From positions 372,001 through 436,000 of the forward strand of contig NZ_JABRWO010000001.1 of the NCBI RefSeq assembly GCF_013618625.1: a DNA stretch of 64,000 nt. Direction: 5' to 3'. The translations under genes were made by a program, and so were the position numbers. This document shows, piece after piece, positions 34,172 through 42,442 of this stretch; the stretch's first letter is position 1; each line of letters starts with the position of its first letter. The notes under the pieces are model-generated. The model saw only the letters and a list, made by a program, of their open reading frames with translations, did not search any database and had not been told where the DNA came from. Source of the stretch: Bremerella alba (lineage in GTDB: Bacteria > Planctomycetota > Planctomycetia > Pirellulales > Pirellulaceae).

Positions 34172-35176
34172 ATGGCTCGCGCAGTCACGATGTTCACCGG
34201 CCAATGGGCCGATATGAAACTAGACGATTTAGCCAAGACCATGAAAGGTTTTGGTTTTGACGGTCTCGAATTAGCTTGCTGGGGTGACCACTTTGAAGTG
34301 GACCGCGCCGTCACCGAAGACGACTATTGCGACAAGAAACGCGAGCAGTTGGACAAGTTCGACCTGGGCTGCTGGTCGATCAGCACCCATCTTTGCGGTC
34401 AGGCCGTTTGCGACATCATCGACGAACGCCACAAGGCCATCCTGCCGGAATCGGTTTGGGGCGACGGCGATCCTTCGTCGGTCAACGACCGAGCTGCCGA
34501 AGCCGTGAAGAACGCTGCCCGGGCTGCTCAAAAGTTTGGTGTGCCGGTCGTCAACGGCTTTACCGGCAGCAGCATCTGGCATCTGCTTTATAGCTTTCCG
34601 CCGGTTCCTCCGAAGATGATCGACGACGGCTTCAAGTTGTTTGCTGACCGTTGGAATCCGATCATGGATGTCTTCGGCGAATGCGGGATCAAGTTCGGTC
34701 TGGAAGTGCACCCCACCGAAATCGCTTTCGACATCTACAGCGCCGAAAAGGCCTTAGATGCAATCGGCCATCGCGAAGAATTTGGGTTCAACTTCGACCC
34801 GAGCCACCTGCTATGGCAAGGCATCGATCCGGTCGAGTTCATTCGTTACTTCCCCGACCGCATCTACCATGTGCACATCAAGGACGCGATCACAACGCTC
34901 AACGGTCGCACCGGCATCTTGGGAAGCCACATCGATTTCGGCGATCACCGTCGCGGTTGGAACTTCCGTAGCCCTGGCCATGGCGGTGTAAACTTTGAAG
35001 AGATCATCCGTGCCCTAAATGACATTCAGTACACCGGCCCGCTGAGCATCGAATGGGAAGACAGCGGCATGGACCGTATGCACGGTGCGGAAGAATCGTG
35101 CGAGTTCGTTCGCAGCATCGATTTCGCCCCTAGCGACGTGGCGTTCGATTCAGCGTTCGACAAGGAAAAGCAATAA
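34172..35176 (+). CDS. Sugar phosphate isomerase/epimerase-like TIM barrel
   Basis: 334 residues from the ATG at 34172, which follows CAAAGGAGCACGGC. It has the xylose-isomerase-like AP endonuclease 2 fold: [15 protein letters not shown] in strand/helix one, [26 protein letters not shown] with Glu and His metal ligands, [17 protein letters not shown] with Asp and His, YHVHIKDA with His, and SIEWEDSG with Glu. Such proteins rearrange or epimerise sugars with divalent metal (family knowledge). The substrate is unknown. The gene lies alone, with a strong terminator about 85 bases downstream. It is divergent from the secreted protein at 32922, with 221 bases between. Confidence 0.9.
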   Translation: MARAVTMFTGQWADMKLDDLAKTMKGFGFDGLELACWGDHFEVDRAVTEDDYCDKKREQLDKFDLGCWSISTHLCGQAVCDIIDERHKAILPESVWGDGDPSSVNDRAAEAVKNAARAAQKFGVPVVNGFTGSSIWHLLYSFPPVPPKMIDDGFKLFADRWNPIMDVFGECGIKFGLEVHPTEIAFDIYSAEKALDAIGHREEFGFNFDPSHLLWQGIDPVEFIRYFPDRIYHVHIKDAITTLNGRTGILGSHIDFGDHRRGWNFRSPGHGGVNFEEIIRALNDIQYTGPLSIEWEDSGMDRMHGAEESCEFVRSIDFAPSDVAFDSAFDKEKQ

Positions 35177-35260
35177 ACGATTTTTCGCACTTGTTCCCTC
35201 TCCCCAGAGAGGACAAGGTTAGGGTGAGCGGTTTTCCCCGTAAATCGCTACAAACGAAAC

Positions 35261-35296
35261 AAACCGAGCCAGAAGCATATTCCGGCTCGGTTTTTT
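35261..35296 (+). terminator. Terminator after the TIM-barrel isomerase
   Basis: AAACCGAGCC at 35261-35270 pairs with GGCTCGGTTT at 35284-35293, followed by T residues to 35296. It decides that the next gene begins downstream of it. Confidence 0.88.
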
Positions 35297-35433
35297 CATG
35301 CGCACGTGCCAGAAGTTGGCAAGCAAACAGGTTGCAAGTCACACTAGAGTATTGCGAGAGCTTTCACTTTACTGGCATCGTTCGATCCTTTTACCATATC
35401 GGTGCGTTGCCACGCACTCTACGGGACTTTCCA

Positions 35434-37272
35434 TTGCAACTATCCACCGCTGCCATCCTGATCCTTTCGGCCGTGACGATGCAAGCCGATGCACCGTCTC
35501 GGGCGGAGATCGACGCGCGTTTTCAGACGCAGCTCAACGCGTTGGCCGCGAAGTGCGACGAGGTAAATCTGCCTGAACAGGCCGAGAGAACTCGCACGTG
35601 GATCATTCCCCCGTACGGCCAGGCAAACCTCTTTTACCTGGTGCCGGAGAGCGATCCGCTTCAACCGGCGAGCGATGCCTCGCAGTTGGTCCAGTTTTGG
35701 TATCAGAAATTTCGCACGATCCGTAACGAGCACGCAGATGCGTTGTACCAGCACGCCCAAGATCTTCTGGTCGCCCACCAGGGAGCCCAGTCGTATCAAA
35801 CGCTGCACGAGGTGCTGCGAGAGAACCCCGATCATGCCGACGCGCGGCGGATACTTGGCTATGCCAACGTCAACGACACTTGGCGACGACCAGGCGTGGT
35901 GACCCGGGCCAAGCAGCCGCGATATTCGCACCCCAAATTCGATTGGCCAGCGAAGAGCTTCTGGCAGATCGATACACCCCACTTTCAAATCTTGACCAAC
36001 ACGAGCGAGGCCGAAGGGCTGAAGCTGGGCGAGCGACTGGAGATTGTCTATTCGGCATGGGAGCAGATGTTCTTCTCGTTCTGGAGCAACGAGTTGCAAC
36101 TGGCTGGGTACTTCGATGGAGGTTCGCCAAGCCCGGTACGGAAGAAGTTTCAAATCGTGTTGTTCAAAACGCGTGGCGAGTACGTCAATTACCTGGAAAA
36201 GGTCCAGCCACGGATTGGCATCACGCTAGGAATTTACCAGTTCGACGAAGAGAAGGTGTACCTCTTTCACGATGACAGCGCCGCCTCGCATGCGACCTGG
36301 CATCACGAGGTTTCGCATCAGCTGTTTCAGGAGTACCGCTCGGCCTCGAAAGACGTCGGGTTGAACTTCAACTTCTGGGCAATCGAAGGGGTAGCGATGT
36401 ACATGGAGTCGCTGCGCATCTTTGATGGGTATGTCACGCTCGGCGGCGTGGATGCATCGCGGTTGCAGTTCGCCAGGAATCGGTTCTTCACCGGAGGGTT
36501 CTACCTTCCGATCGAGAAACTTGCGGCTATGAGCCGTGATGACATTCAGAAGAGCCCTGATATCGGGGCGATCTACAGTGAGTCGGCAGGCGTTGCGCAG
36601 ATGTTTCTCGACCTACCGCCCGATTCCAACCCGGCAATAAAAAAGTGGCGTGAGTCATTCGTTGAGTACCTGAAAGAAATCTACCTGGGACGCGATCAGG
36701 CTAATTCGCTGTTTGAGACAGTCAAAGACCCATCTACTTTCTCGTTAGACCAGCGCTACCAAGATTATCTGAAGATCGGCGATAAGGACGTCTTGGCGAT
36801 TCCTGAGGGTGCTCCTACCACCGACTTGGTGCTTAGCAGTATGGACAAAATCACGGATGCCTCTCTCACGCGTATCGGCACGTTTGAGAGTTTGCGTTGG
36901 CTAGATCTCACGAAAACGAAGATCACCGATGCCGGTATTGCCCATCTGACTGGCTGCCGATCACTTCGCGACTTAAGCCTTGCCACCACGCGGCTCAGCG
37001 ACGCAGGGCTGGCCGCGATCGGCAAGCTCTCGACCCTGGAAGAACTCGACATTAGCGGCACGCCGGTCACTGATGCAGGCCTCGATCACTTACGCTCGCT
37101 ATCAAACCTAAAAGTGTTACGCATGGCCGTCACGCAGATTACCGACGAAGGCCTGTTGAAGCTAGCCGGGCTACAAGACCTTCAGATGATCGATGCCCGG
37201 CAAACGCAAATCACGCCGCAGGGGATCGAACGGTTGAAGCAATCGCTACCGCAGGTGGTGGTTCATCAGTAA
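35434..37272 (+). CDS. Secreted HEXXH metalloprotease-like protein with leucine-rich repeats
   Basis: 612 residues from a TTG at 35434, chosen because the preceding frame crosses the terminator at 35261-35296 and a signal peptide (QLSTAAILILSAVTMQADA) begins here. Residues 290-295 read HHEVSH, a zinc-binding HEXXH at 291-295, with FWAIEGVAMYMES as a likely third-ligand Glu region. This is the pattern of planctomycete DUF1570-type proteins as I recall it. After a helical part, from about residue 470 to the end, come leucine-rich repeats: MDKITDASLTRIGTFESLRWL, KTKITDAGIAHLTGCRSLRDL, TTRLSDAGLAAIGKLSTLEEL, GTPVTDAGLDHLRSLSNL and more. The pairing suggests an exported protease with a ligand-binding repeat tail. 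Confidence 0.8.
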   Translation: MQLSTAAILILSAVTMQADAPSRAEIDARFQTQLNALAAKCDEVNLPEQAERTRTWIIPPYGQANLFYLVPESDPLQPASDASQLVQFWYQKFRTIRNEHADALYQHAQDLLVAHQGAQSYQTLHEVLRENPDHADARRILGYANVNDTWRRPGVVTRAKQPRYSHPKFDWPAKSFWQIDTPHFQILTNTSEAEGLKLGERLEIVYSAWEQMFFSFWSNELQLAGYFDGGSPSPVRKKFQIVLFKTRGEYVNYLEKVQPRIGITLGIYQFDEEKVYLFHDDSAASHATWHHEVSHQLFQEYRSASKDVGLNFNFWAIEGVAMYMESLRIFDGYVTLGGVDASRLQFARNRFFTGGFYLPIEKLAAMSRDDIQKSPDIGAIYSESAGVAQMFLDLPPDSNPAIKKWRESFVEYLKEIYLGRDQANSLFETVKDPSTFSLDQRYQDYLKIGDKDVLAIPEGAPTTDLVLSSMDKITDASLTRIGTFESLRWLDLTKTKITDAGIAHLTGCRSLRDLSLATTRLSDAGLAAIGKLSTLEELDISGTPVTDAGLDHLRSLSNLKVLRMAVTQITDEGLLKLAGLQDLQMIDARQTQITPQGIERLKQSLPQVVVHQ

Positions 37273-37331
37273 GCGGCCCTTTAGAATCGAGGGCTCCTCC
37301 ACTTCCCTTCCTTCCTGCTGGAACCGCATCG

Positions 37332-38135
37332 ATGCCTGACGCTCGTCCCTGGAAACTTTCTGAAGTTAACTACGGCCACGTAAAGACCACTCAGTACGAA
37401 GTTGCCGTGCTTCCCTTGGGTGCCACTGAGCCGCACAACCTTCACCTGCCGTACGGAACCGACGACTACGAAGGAACCCAGATCGGCGAGCGGATATGCG
37501 AGGCAGCCCACAACCAGGGCGCCAAGGTCGTGCTTCTGCCGACTATCCCCTACGGCACCGAGACCAACATGCGGCAGTTCCCGTTGGCGATGAACCTTGA
37601 CCCATCGACGCTGTTTGCCGTCGTTACCGATCTCATCCAATCGCTCGTGCAAAGTGGCATCAAGAAGGTGGTGCTACTGAACAGCCATGGCGGCAACGAG
37701 ATGAAGCCACTGCTGCGAGAGTTGTACGGGAAAACGGACGCACATGTTTTCTTATGCAACTGGTTTAAGGCCTTTAACGAAGAAGAATATCACGAGATCT
37801 TTACCCATAAAGAAGATCATGCAGGCGAAATGGAGACCTCAATGATCCTGGCTTACCGCCCAGAGCTGGTCGCGCGGCGACCAGATGGGTCGTTCGACGC
37901 TGACTCCGGAGCGACCAGGTCGATGCAAATGGAGGCCCTGGAGCGTGGCTGGGTTTCGATTACCCGCCCCTGGCATCTACTGACGACCAACAGCGGATCT
38001 GGCAATCCGCACGAGGCAACGGCCGAAAAAGGGGAGCGATTAATGGACTTACTGGTGAACCGTCTGGCCCCTTTCCTGGTCCAGCTTTCCAGTGCCGAGG
38101 GGGACGAGAGCTTCCCGTTTGTGATCGATAAATGA
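37332..38135 (+). CDS. Creatininase-family amidohydrolase
   Basis: 267 residues, close to the 250-260 of the family. LPLGATEPHNLHLPYGTDDYEG holds the metal ligands Glu, His and Asp. NSHGGNEMKP brings His, and KEDHAGEMETSMIL brings the bridging Glu. These are the features of creatininase-family enzymes, which hydrolyse creatinine or cyclic amides, or act in riboflavin and F420 pathways with two metals (family knowledge). The actual substrate is not clear. It follows the protease gene by 59 bases. There is a GCTGGAACCGCATC leader before the ATG. Cytoplasmic. Confidence 0.9.
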   Translation: MPDARPWKLSEVNYGHVKTTQYEVAVLPLGATEPHNLHLPYGTDDYEGTQIGERICEAAHNQGAKVVLLPTIPYGTETNMRQFPLAMNLDPSTLFAVVTDLIQSLVQSGIKKVVLLNSHGGNEMKPLLRELYGKTDAHVFLCNWFKAFNEEEYHEIFTHKEDHAGEMETSMILAYRPELVARRPDGSFDADSGATRSMQMEALERGWVSITRPWHLLTTNSGSGNPHEATAEKGERLMDLLVNRLAPFLVQLSSAEGDESFPFVIDK

Positions 38136-38231
38136 ACGTAAGCCGTTAAATTGGCTGGTCTTGCAGAAATAGGCGGGCCCAGCCAATTGACGAACTCCTT
38201 AGCAGCATTTAAGATAAGTCGCTTCAATTGT

Positions 38232-38306
38232 GGTGGGTATAGCTCAGTTGGTTAGAGCACTGGATTGTGATTCCAGGGGTCGTGGGTTCGAATCCCTCTA
38301 TCCACC
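38232..38306 (+). tRNA. tRNA-His (anticodon GTG)
   Basis: A cloverleaf can be drawn by eye. Acceptor arm GTGGGTA (38233-38239) pairs with TATCCAC (38299-38305), with an extra G at 38232 opposite the discriminator C at 38306, as is typical for tRNA-His. The D-arm is GCTCAGTTGGTTAGAGC, the anticodon arm CTGGA TTGTGAT TCCAG has the anticodon GTG, and the T-arm is GTGGG TTCGAAT CCCTC. The T-arm has one T-T mismatch at its second pair, and the acceptor stem has one G-T pair. CCA is not encoded. It lies between the creatininase-family gene and the DUF1653 gene. Confidence 0.95.
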
Positions 38307-38370
38307 CTTTCTTTTTCTTTGGCTGGGGCCGCTTGACCTGGCTCCTTCTTTAAGAAGGCTCTCGCAGCCC

Positions 38371-38610
38371 ATGTCGGATCTTCCCGAGCAGCAACTGGCT
38401 TGCGGTCGATATCGCCACTACAAAGGCCCCATGTACGTCGTACTGGGCATTGCACGGCATAGCGAAACCGAAGAGCCCCTTGTCGTTTATCGCAAGGATT
38501 ACGGCGATAAGAGCTTATGGGTACGGCCGCTGGCTATGTTTATGGAATCGGTGTCCATCGGCGGGCAAGACGTGCCACGGTTTGAATACCTGGGGCCGGA
38601 AACGTTCTAG
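38371..38610 (+). CDS. DUF1653-family protein
   Basis: 79 residues. The ATG at 38371 is preferred, since the frame upstream runs through the tRNA gene. The sequence CGRYRHYKGPMYVVLGIARHSET, then EPLVVYRKDYGDKSLWVRPLAMF and RFEYLG, matches the DUF1653 domain of about 60-70 residues. This domain appears as a short beta-barrel in bacteria and phages; its function is not established (family knowledge). No signal peptide is seen. A two-directional terminator lies 120 bases beyond the stop, between it and the convergent YTV-repeat gene. Confidence 0.88.
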   Translation: MSDLPEQQLACGRYRHYKGPMYVVLGIARHSETEEPLVVYRKDYGDKSLWVRPLAMFMESVSIGGQDVPRFEYLGPETF

Positions 38611-38728
38611 GTCTTCCCTGCCAGGCTCACCCCTGGGCGACAACGCCCATGCCTCGGTGCTCTCGGGGGCTGATCTCTCTGGGGACATACGACACACCAA
38701 GCGACGATGATGGCATGAGCGGCGTATG

Positions 38729-38762
38729 AAAAAAGCCTGAGATCTTTCGACCTCAGGCTTTT
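38729..38762. terminator. Bidirectional terminator
   Basis: AAAAGCCTGAG (38731-38741) pairs with CTCAGGCTTTT (38752-38762). It has A and T runs on both sides and serves the convergent DUF1653 and YTV-repeat genes. Confidence 0.85.
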
Positions 38763-38794
38763 AAGTTTTTATCTAATCAGGCGTGAGCCGATGC

Positions 38795-40405
38795 TTACGC
38801 ACCGCAGCTGCTACAAGCCGAAGTGGTCGAAGCACACGAGCTGGTGCCGCAAGCTGGAACCTGGATGGTCTTAGGAACCATCTTGCAAACAGGAACCTGA
38901 ACTTCTTCGGTCACGGTGTGAGGAACCATGACGGTGTACGTGCGAACTTTGTCTTCGTACACGTTCTTGTAGGTCGTAACCGGAACTTCCTTGGTACGAG
39001 TTTCCGTCTTGCAAACCATGTGCTTGACTTCCTTCGTGTGGGTTTCCGGAACCATGTTGCACACCTTGTAGGTGTACTCTTGCTGCTGAGCCACACACTC
39101 GGTGTAGTTCACTTCCTTCGACTTGGTTTCGGTCACGTAGTTGCACACCTGATAGGTGTACTCACGAGTTTCAGGAACACATTCGGTGTACGAGACTTCC
39201 TTCGACTTGGTCTCGGTCACGTAGTTGCAAACCTGGTAGGTGTATTCACGAGTTTCGGGAACACAAACCTTGTGCTTGACTTCCTTGGTCTTCGTTTCAG
39301 CAACCATGTTGCACACCTGGTAGGTGTACTCTTTGGTTTCTGGACGGCAGACCATGTGCCTGACTTCTTTCTGCTTGGTCTCGGTGACCATGTTGCAGAC
39401 TTTGTAAGTCTGAGTACGTTCTTCCGGCTTCATGACGCACACGGTGTAGGTGTACGGCACTTCTTCGGTGACCTGACGCATGACGGTGCATTCGTAAGGT
39501 TCTTCGACAACGTTCGGACACCAAACCTTGCAGGTGGTTGGGCAACCGCAGCAGTCGGTGCTGGTCTTGGCTTGCCAGCAGCCACGATCAACGCTACGAG
39601 TCTTGGTGATCGTTTCTGGAACGCTTCGGCAAACGGTTCGCGTGCCAGAACGTTCTTCTTGATGAGGAACCATCACGGTGGTGGTACGCGTCTTGGTTTC
39701 CCAAACAGGCTTGCTCACCGTGTAGTCGACGGTCTTGGTCTCCCAGTCCTGAACCATGACGGTCTTGGTACCGGTCTTGGTTTCGTAGACAGGCTTGTTC
39801 ACGGTGTAATTGACCGTCTTGGTTTCCCAAGTCGGAACCATCACGGTGCGGGTACCGGTCTTGGTTTCGTAAACAGGCTTACGAACGTTGTAGTTGACGG
39901 TCTTCGTCTTGGTTACGGGAACCATGACGGTTTTGGTACCGGTCTTGGTTTCGTAAACAGGCTTACGAACGTCATAGTTGACGGTCTTCGTCTTGGTCAC
40001 GGGAACCATGACGGTCTTGGTACCGGTCTTGGTTTCGTAGACAGGCTTGTTCACGGTGTAGTTAACCGTCTTGGTTTCCCAAGTTGGAACTGTCACGGTG
40101 TACTGCTTGGTGACGTAGCTAGTTTCTGGAACGCGTTTGCAAACCTTGTAGGTCTGTTCACGAGTTTCAGGCTTGCAAACGGTCTTGGTAACAGTACGGG
40201 TTTCCATCACTGTCGTAGGAACCATGACGGTCTTTTCGACCATCGTGACAGGTGCCGTTTCTCCACAACCGGCCGAGCCACATCCGGCGTCACAGCTGGT
40301 AGCACAAGGCGTCGCACAGCCAGTTTGGCAGTGTCGGCGACCAGCTTCCGCGAGTTGCGGAACGCTCAAAAAGGTCATCGTAAGAATCAAAACAACACGG
40401 AGCAT
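38795..40405 (-). CDS. YTV-repeat surface protein with many short internal repeats
   Basis: 536 residues from the ATG at 40405, where MLRVVLILTMTFLSVPQLAEAG is a signal peptide; the frame extends upstream to 40492 without support. The mature part is a chain of short repeats, each holding T, V, K and Y in patterns such as METRTVTKTVC, KPVYETKTGTKTVMVPVTKTKTVNY and KPETKEYTYQVCNMV. The unit recurs every 20-26 residues, and many repeats carry a Cys. This is the planctomycete YTV-domain type, found in cell-wall proteins of Rhodopirellula (family knowledge). The N-terminus has several CxxxC pairs. It is likely a disulfide-linked envelope protein. The high repeat identity at DNA level means assembly errors in copy number are possible. 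Confidence 0.88.
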   Translation of the reverse strand: MLRVVLILTMTFLSVPQLAEAGRRHCQTGCATPCATSCDAGCGSAGCGETAPVTMVEKTVMVPTTVMETRTVTKTVCKPETREQTYKVCKRVPETSYVTKQYTVTVPTWETKTVNYTVNKPVYETKTGTKTVMVPVTKTKTVNYDVRKPVYETKTGTKTVMVPVTKTKTVNYNVRKPVYETKTGTRTVMVPTWETKTVNYTVNKPVYETKTGTKTVMVQDWETKTVDYTVSKPVWETKTRTTTVMVPHQEERSGTRTVCRSVPETITKTRSVDRGCWQAKTSTDCCGCPTTCKVWCPNVVEEPYECTVMRQVTEEVPYTYTVCVMKPEERTQTYKVCNMVTETKQKEVRHMVCRPETKEYTYQVCNMVAETKTKEVKHKVCVPETREYTYQVCNYVTETKSKEVSYTECVPETREYTYQVCNYVTETKSKEVNYTECVAQQQEYTYKVCNMVPETHTKEVKHMVCKTETRTKEVPVTTYKNVYEDKVRTYTVMVPHTVTEEVQVPVCKMVPKTIQVPACGTSSCASTTSACSSCGA

Positions 40406-40689
40406 GGTCAATCTTTCCCCCAGAAACTTTCTGAAAACAAGTAGGTCATATGGGCGTCTCACCCGACGCCTCTTCAACAGTAGGTCATTCATCAGTCTTG
40501 ACTGGCAAAGTTCGATTTTAACGGCTGCAAGGTTCGGGATAAATTAGGTTCTTGTGTATTTTAGGCAAAATATGCAAGGTCTGCGGTCGTGCAACCTAAC
40601 GGAGGGGCTGATTCGCGAGTTGTGGGGTGGTATTAACAATACGACAGAATCACCTCTCGCTCGCCTGCCTCGGCTGAGGACATCCCACG

Positions 40690-41601
40690 GTGCCTGCCAA
40701 ACCAACAAGCTGTGTCATCATTTCTGCGTTAGGGCTTTTCGCCGCAACGTGTGGCATCATTGCATCCATCGTGCCAACATTGCTTCCAAGTCCTGTCCTG
40801 ACAACGTTTTTTGCATTGTTGGCGATTGGCATAGCGACAACCATGTTCGTGGCTATGCGCCAAAGCGAAGATTACCTAGGTAAGCGTTTGAGCGAACTCA
40901 CTCAAGAAAATTTGCAGCTCCAGCAAGAGCTCGATACATTCCGGCTACTGCACGCCCAACTGCTCGAAGACAAAGTTTTCTTACAATTCTTAAAGGCCGA
41001 CCAAGATCACGAGCGGCAATTGCTGGCCCTCGATCTTCATGACCTGAGTTTGCAGAATTTAACGTCTGTCCTATTTCAAATAGAAGCTCTTAGTCACCAG
41101 ATGGACGCCACCGGCAACTCGCTGGAAGGAACCATCGACCTGCTTCGCGACAGCTTGTATCAGACCCGACGCGTGATGAACTGCCTGTCGCCAACGCTCG
41201 TCCAAGATGAAGGGGTCGTCACCAGCTTGCAGCGTTTGTTCGATCAGTTGGAAACATTTGTCGACAACGTGCGATTTCACCACGATGTCGAATTCGATCG
41301 CCTCTCTCCTTTGTGCGAATGTGCGCTGATACAGCTGGTTCGCGAGGCCTTAGATCAGATCCGTCGTAACCGCTTCGCTCGGAACGTCGAACTGGAACTT
41401 GTGCAAGAGGATGACCGACTTCAATTGTGTATCACCGACGACGGCCAAGGCGAACCAGTCGGCAGTCGGCGAATTCAGGAATGCCTTGAAATTCTGTCGG
41501 GGCATGCCGTGAGCCAGGGACAGGTCCTACGGGTAGATTTTTCCGTCACCGATTTGATTCAATCGGACACGATCAAAGAAAAATCTCGCGCATTCAGTTG
41601 A
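40690..41601 (+). CDS. Degenerate NarL-type sensor histidine kinase-like protein
   Basis: 303 residues from a GTG at 40690. The N-terminus has two hydrophobic helices (about 10-30 and 35-55), then a coiled-coil-like region (65-90). A HisKA_3 dimerisation domain follows, with ALDLHDLSLQNLTSVLFQIEAL (the phosphoacceptor His in LHD). The ATPase-like domain reads LIQLVREALDQIRRNRFARNVEL, where the usual N-box Asn is replaced by Gln, and then ITDDGQG (the G1 box D-x-G-x-G is intact) before the end. The G2 box and the C-terminal part are weak. Kinase activity is therefore doubtful. There is no response regulator gene beside it. It may sense or bind rather than phosphorylate. It precedes lutA by 91 bases. 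Confidence 0.75.
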   Translation: MPAKPTSCVIISALGLFAATCGIIASIVPTLLPSPVLTTFFALLAIGIATTMFVAMRQSEDYLGKRLSELTQENLQLQQELDTFRLLHAQLLEDKVFLQFLKADQDHERQLLALDLHDLSLQNLTSVLFQIEALSHQMDATGNSLEGTIDLLRDSLYQTRRVMNCLSPTLVQDEGVVTSLQRLFDQLETFVDNVRFHHDVEFDRLSPLCECALIQLVREALDQIRRNRFARNVELELVQEDDRLQLCITDDGQGEPVGSRRIQECLEILSGHAVSQGQVLRVDFSVTDLIQSDTIKEKSRAFS

Positions 41602-41692
41602 ACTGCGTCGGAAAGATCGGCTAAAGGGTTATACTGAGAAGCATCTACCTACCTCGGTTTCGCACCTTCGACTCCTCTGCTCTTTAGTTATC

Positions 41693-42442
41693 ATGCGCGT
41701 CGCCCTATTTGTCCCTTGTTACGTTGACCAGCTCTACCCGCGCGTTGCCATGGCGACTTTGGAGCTCTTAGAGCAACTCGGGGTCGAAGTTGAATTCCCG
41801 GAAGCGCAAACTTGCTGCGGACAACCGATGCTCAACAGTGGCTGCGATACCGATGCGCTGCCACTTGCCGAGCGGTTTGTCGAGATCTTCTCAGGCTACG
41901 ACGCCATCGTTTGTCCCAGCGGTAGCTGCGTATCGATGGTGAAGAACCACTACAATCACCTTTTGCACGACAACGCCAAGTACGACAACCTCCGCACTCA
42001 GATCTACGAACTGTGCGAGTTCCTGGTCGATGTGCTGAAGATCGACTCGCTGCCGGTCAAATTTCCTTACAAGGTTGGTCTGCATTCCAGTTGTCACGGA
42101 TTGCGTGAACTGCGTTTGGCCAGCGATAGTGAACTGAATACACCGGCGTTTAATAAACCGCGTCAACTGCTCGAACTATTAGACGGCGTCGAGTTCGCGG
42201 AGCTGAAACGCCAGGATGAATGCTGTGGCTTTGGTGGCACGTTTGCGGTTTCAGAAGAAGCGGTAAGCTGCACGATGGGCCGAGACCGGATTGCCGACCA
42301 CCTGCAGGCCGGCACGCAAGTCCTGACCGCTGGTGACATGTCCTGCTTGATGCACTTGGCAGGGCTCATCAAACGCGAGAAGCAGCCCATCCGCGTCATG
42401 CATATTGCTGAGATCCTCGCTGGATACGAGATACCCCAATGA
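41693..42442 (+). CDS. lutA: Lactate utilisation protein A (Fe-S oxidoreductase subunit)
   Basis: 249 residues. LutA is a CCG-domain protein of the LutABC complex, which oxidises L-lactate to pyruvate at the membrane side of the cytoplasm (family knowledge). It contains two CCG elements: FPEAQTCCGQPMLNSGC and KRQDECCGFGGTFAVS. These coordinate iron-sulfur clusters. The start MRVALFVPCYVDQLYPRVAMAT is canonical. Its stop overlaps the lutB start (ATGA), so the set is translationally coupled. A possible -10 element TTATACT lies about 65 bases upstream, in the 91-base gap. No lactate permease (LutP) or LutR is in the window. Confidence 0.96.
   Translation: MRVALFVPCYVDQLYPRVAMATLELLEQLGVEVEFPEAQTCCGQPMLNSGCDTDALPLAERFVEIFSGYDAIVCPSGSCVSMVKNHYNHLLHDNAKYDNLRTQIYELCEFLVDVLKIDSLPVKFPYKVGLHSSCHGLRELRLASDSELNTPAFNKPRQLLELLDGVEFAELKRQDECCGFGGTFAVSEEAVSCTMGRDRIADHLQAGTQVLTAGDMSCLMHLAGLIKREKQPIRVMHIAEILAGYEIPQ

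Noticed and set aside
35191-35433. Upstream extension of the HEXXH/LRR gene to an ATG
   Set aside because: The extension would cross the strong terminator at 35261-35296, and a clean signal peptide begins at the TTG at 35434.
35440-36153. Open frame of 237 codons on the minus strand
   Set aside because: Antisense of the HEXXH/LRR protein; it has no recognisable domain.
38783-40444. Open frame of 553 codons on the plus strand, rich in Gly, Asn, His and Phe
   Set aside because: It is the antisense of the YTV-repeat gene. The repetitive DNA keeps both strands open, and the minus strand has a signal peptide and the known YTV pattern.
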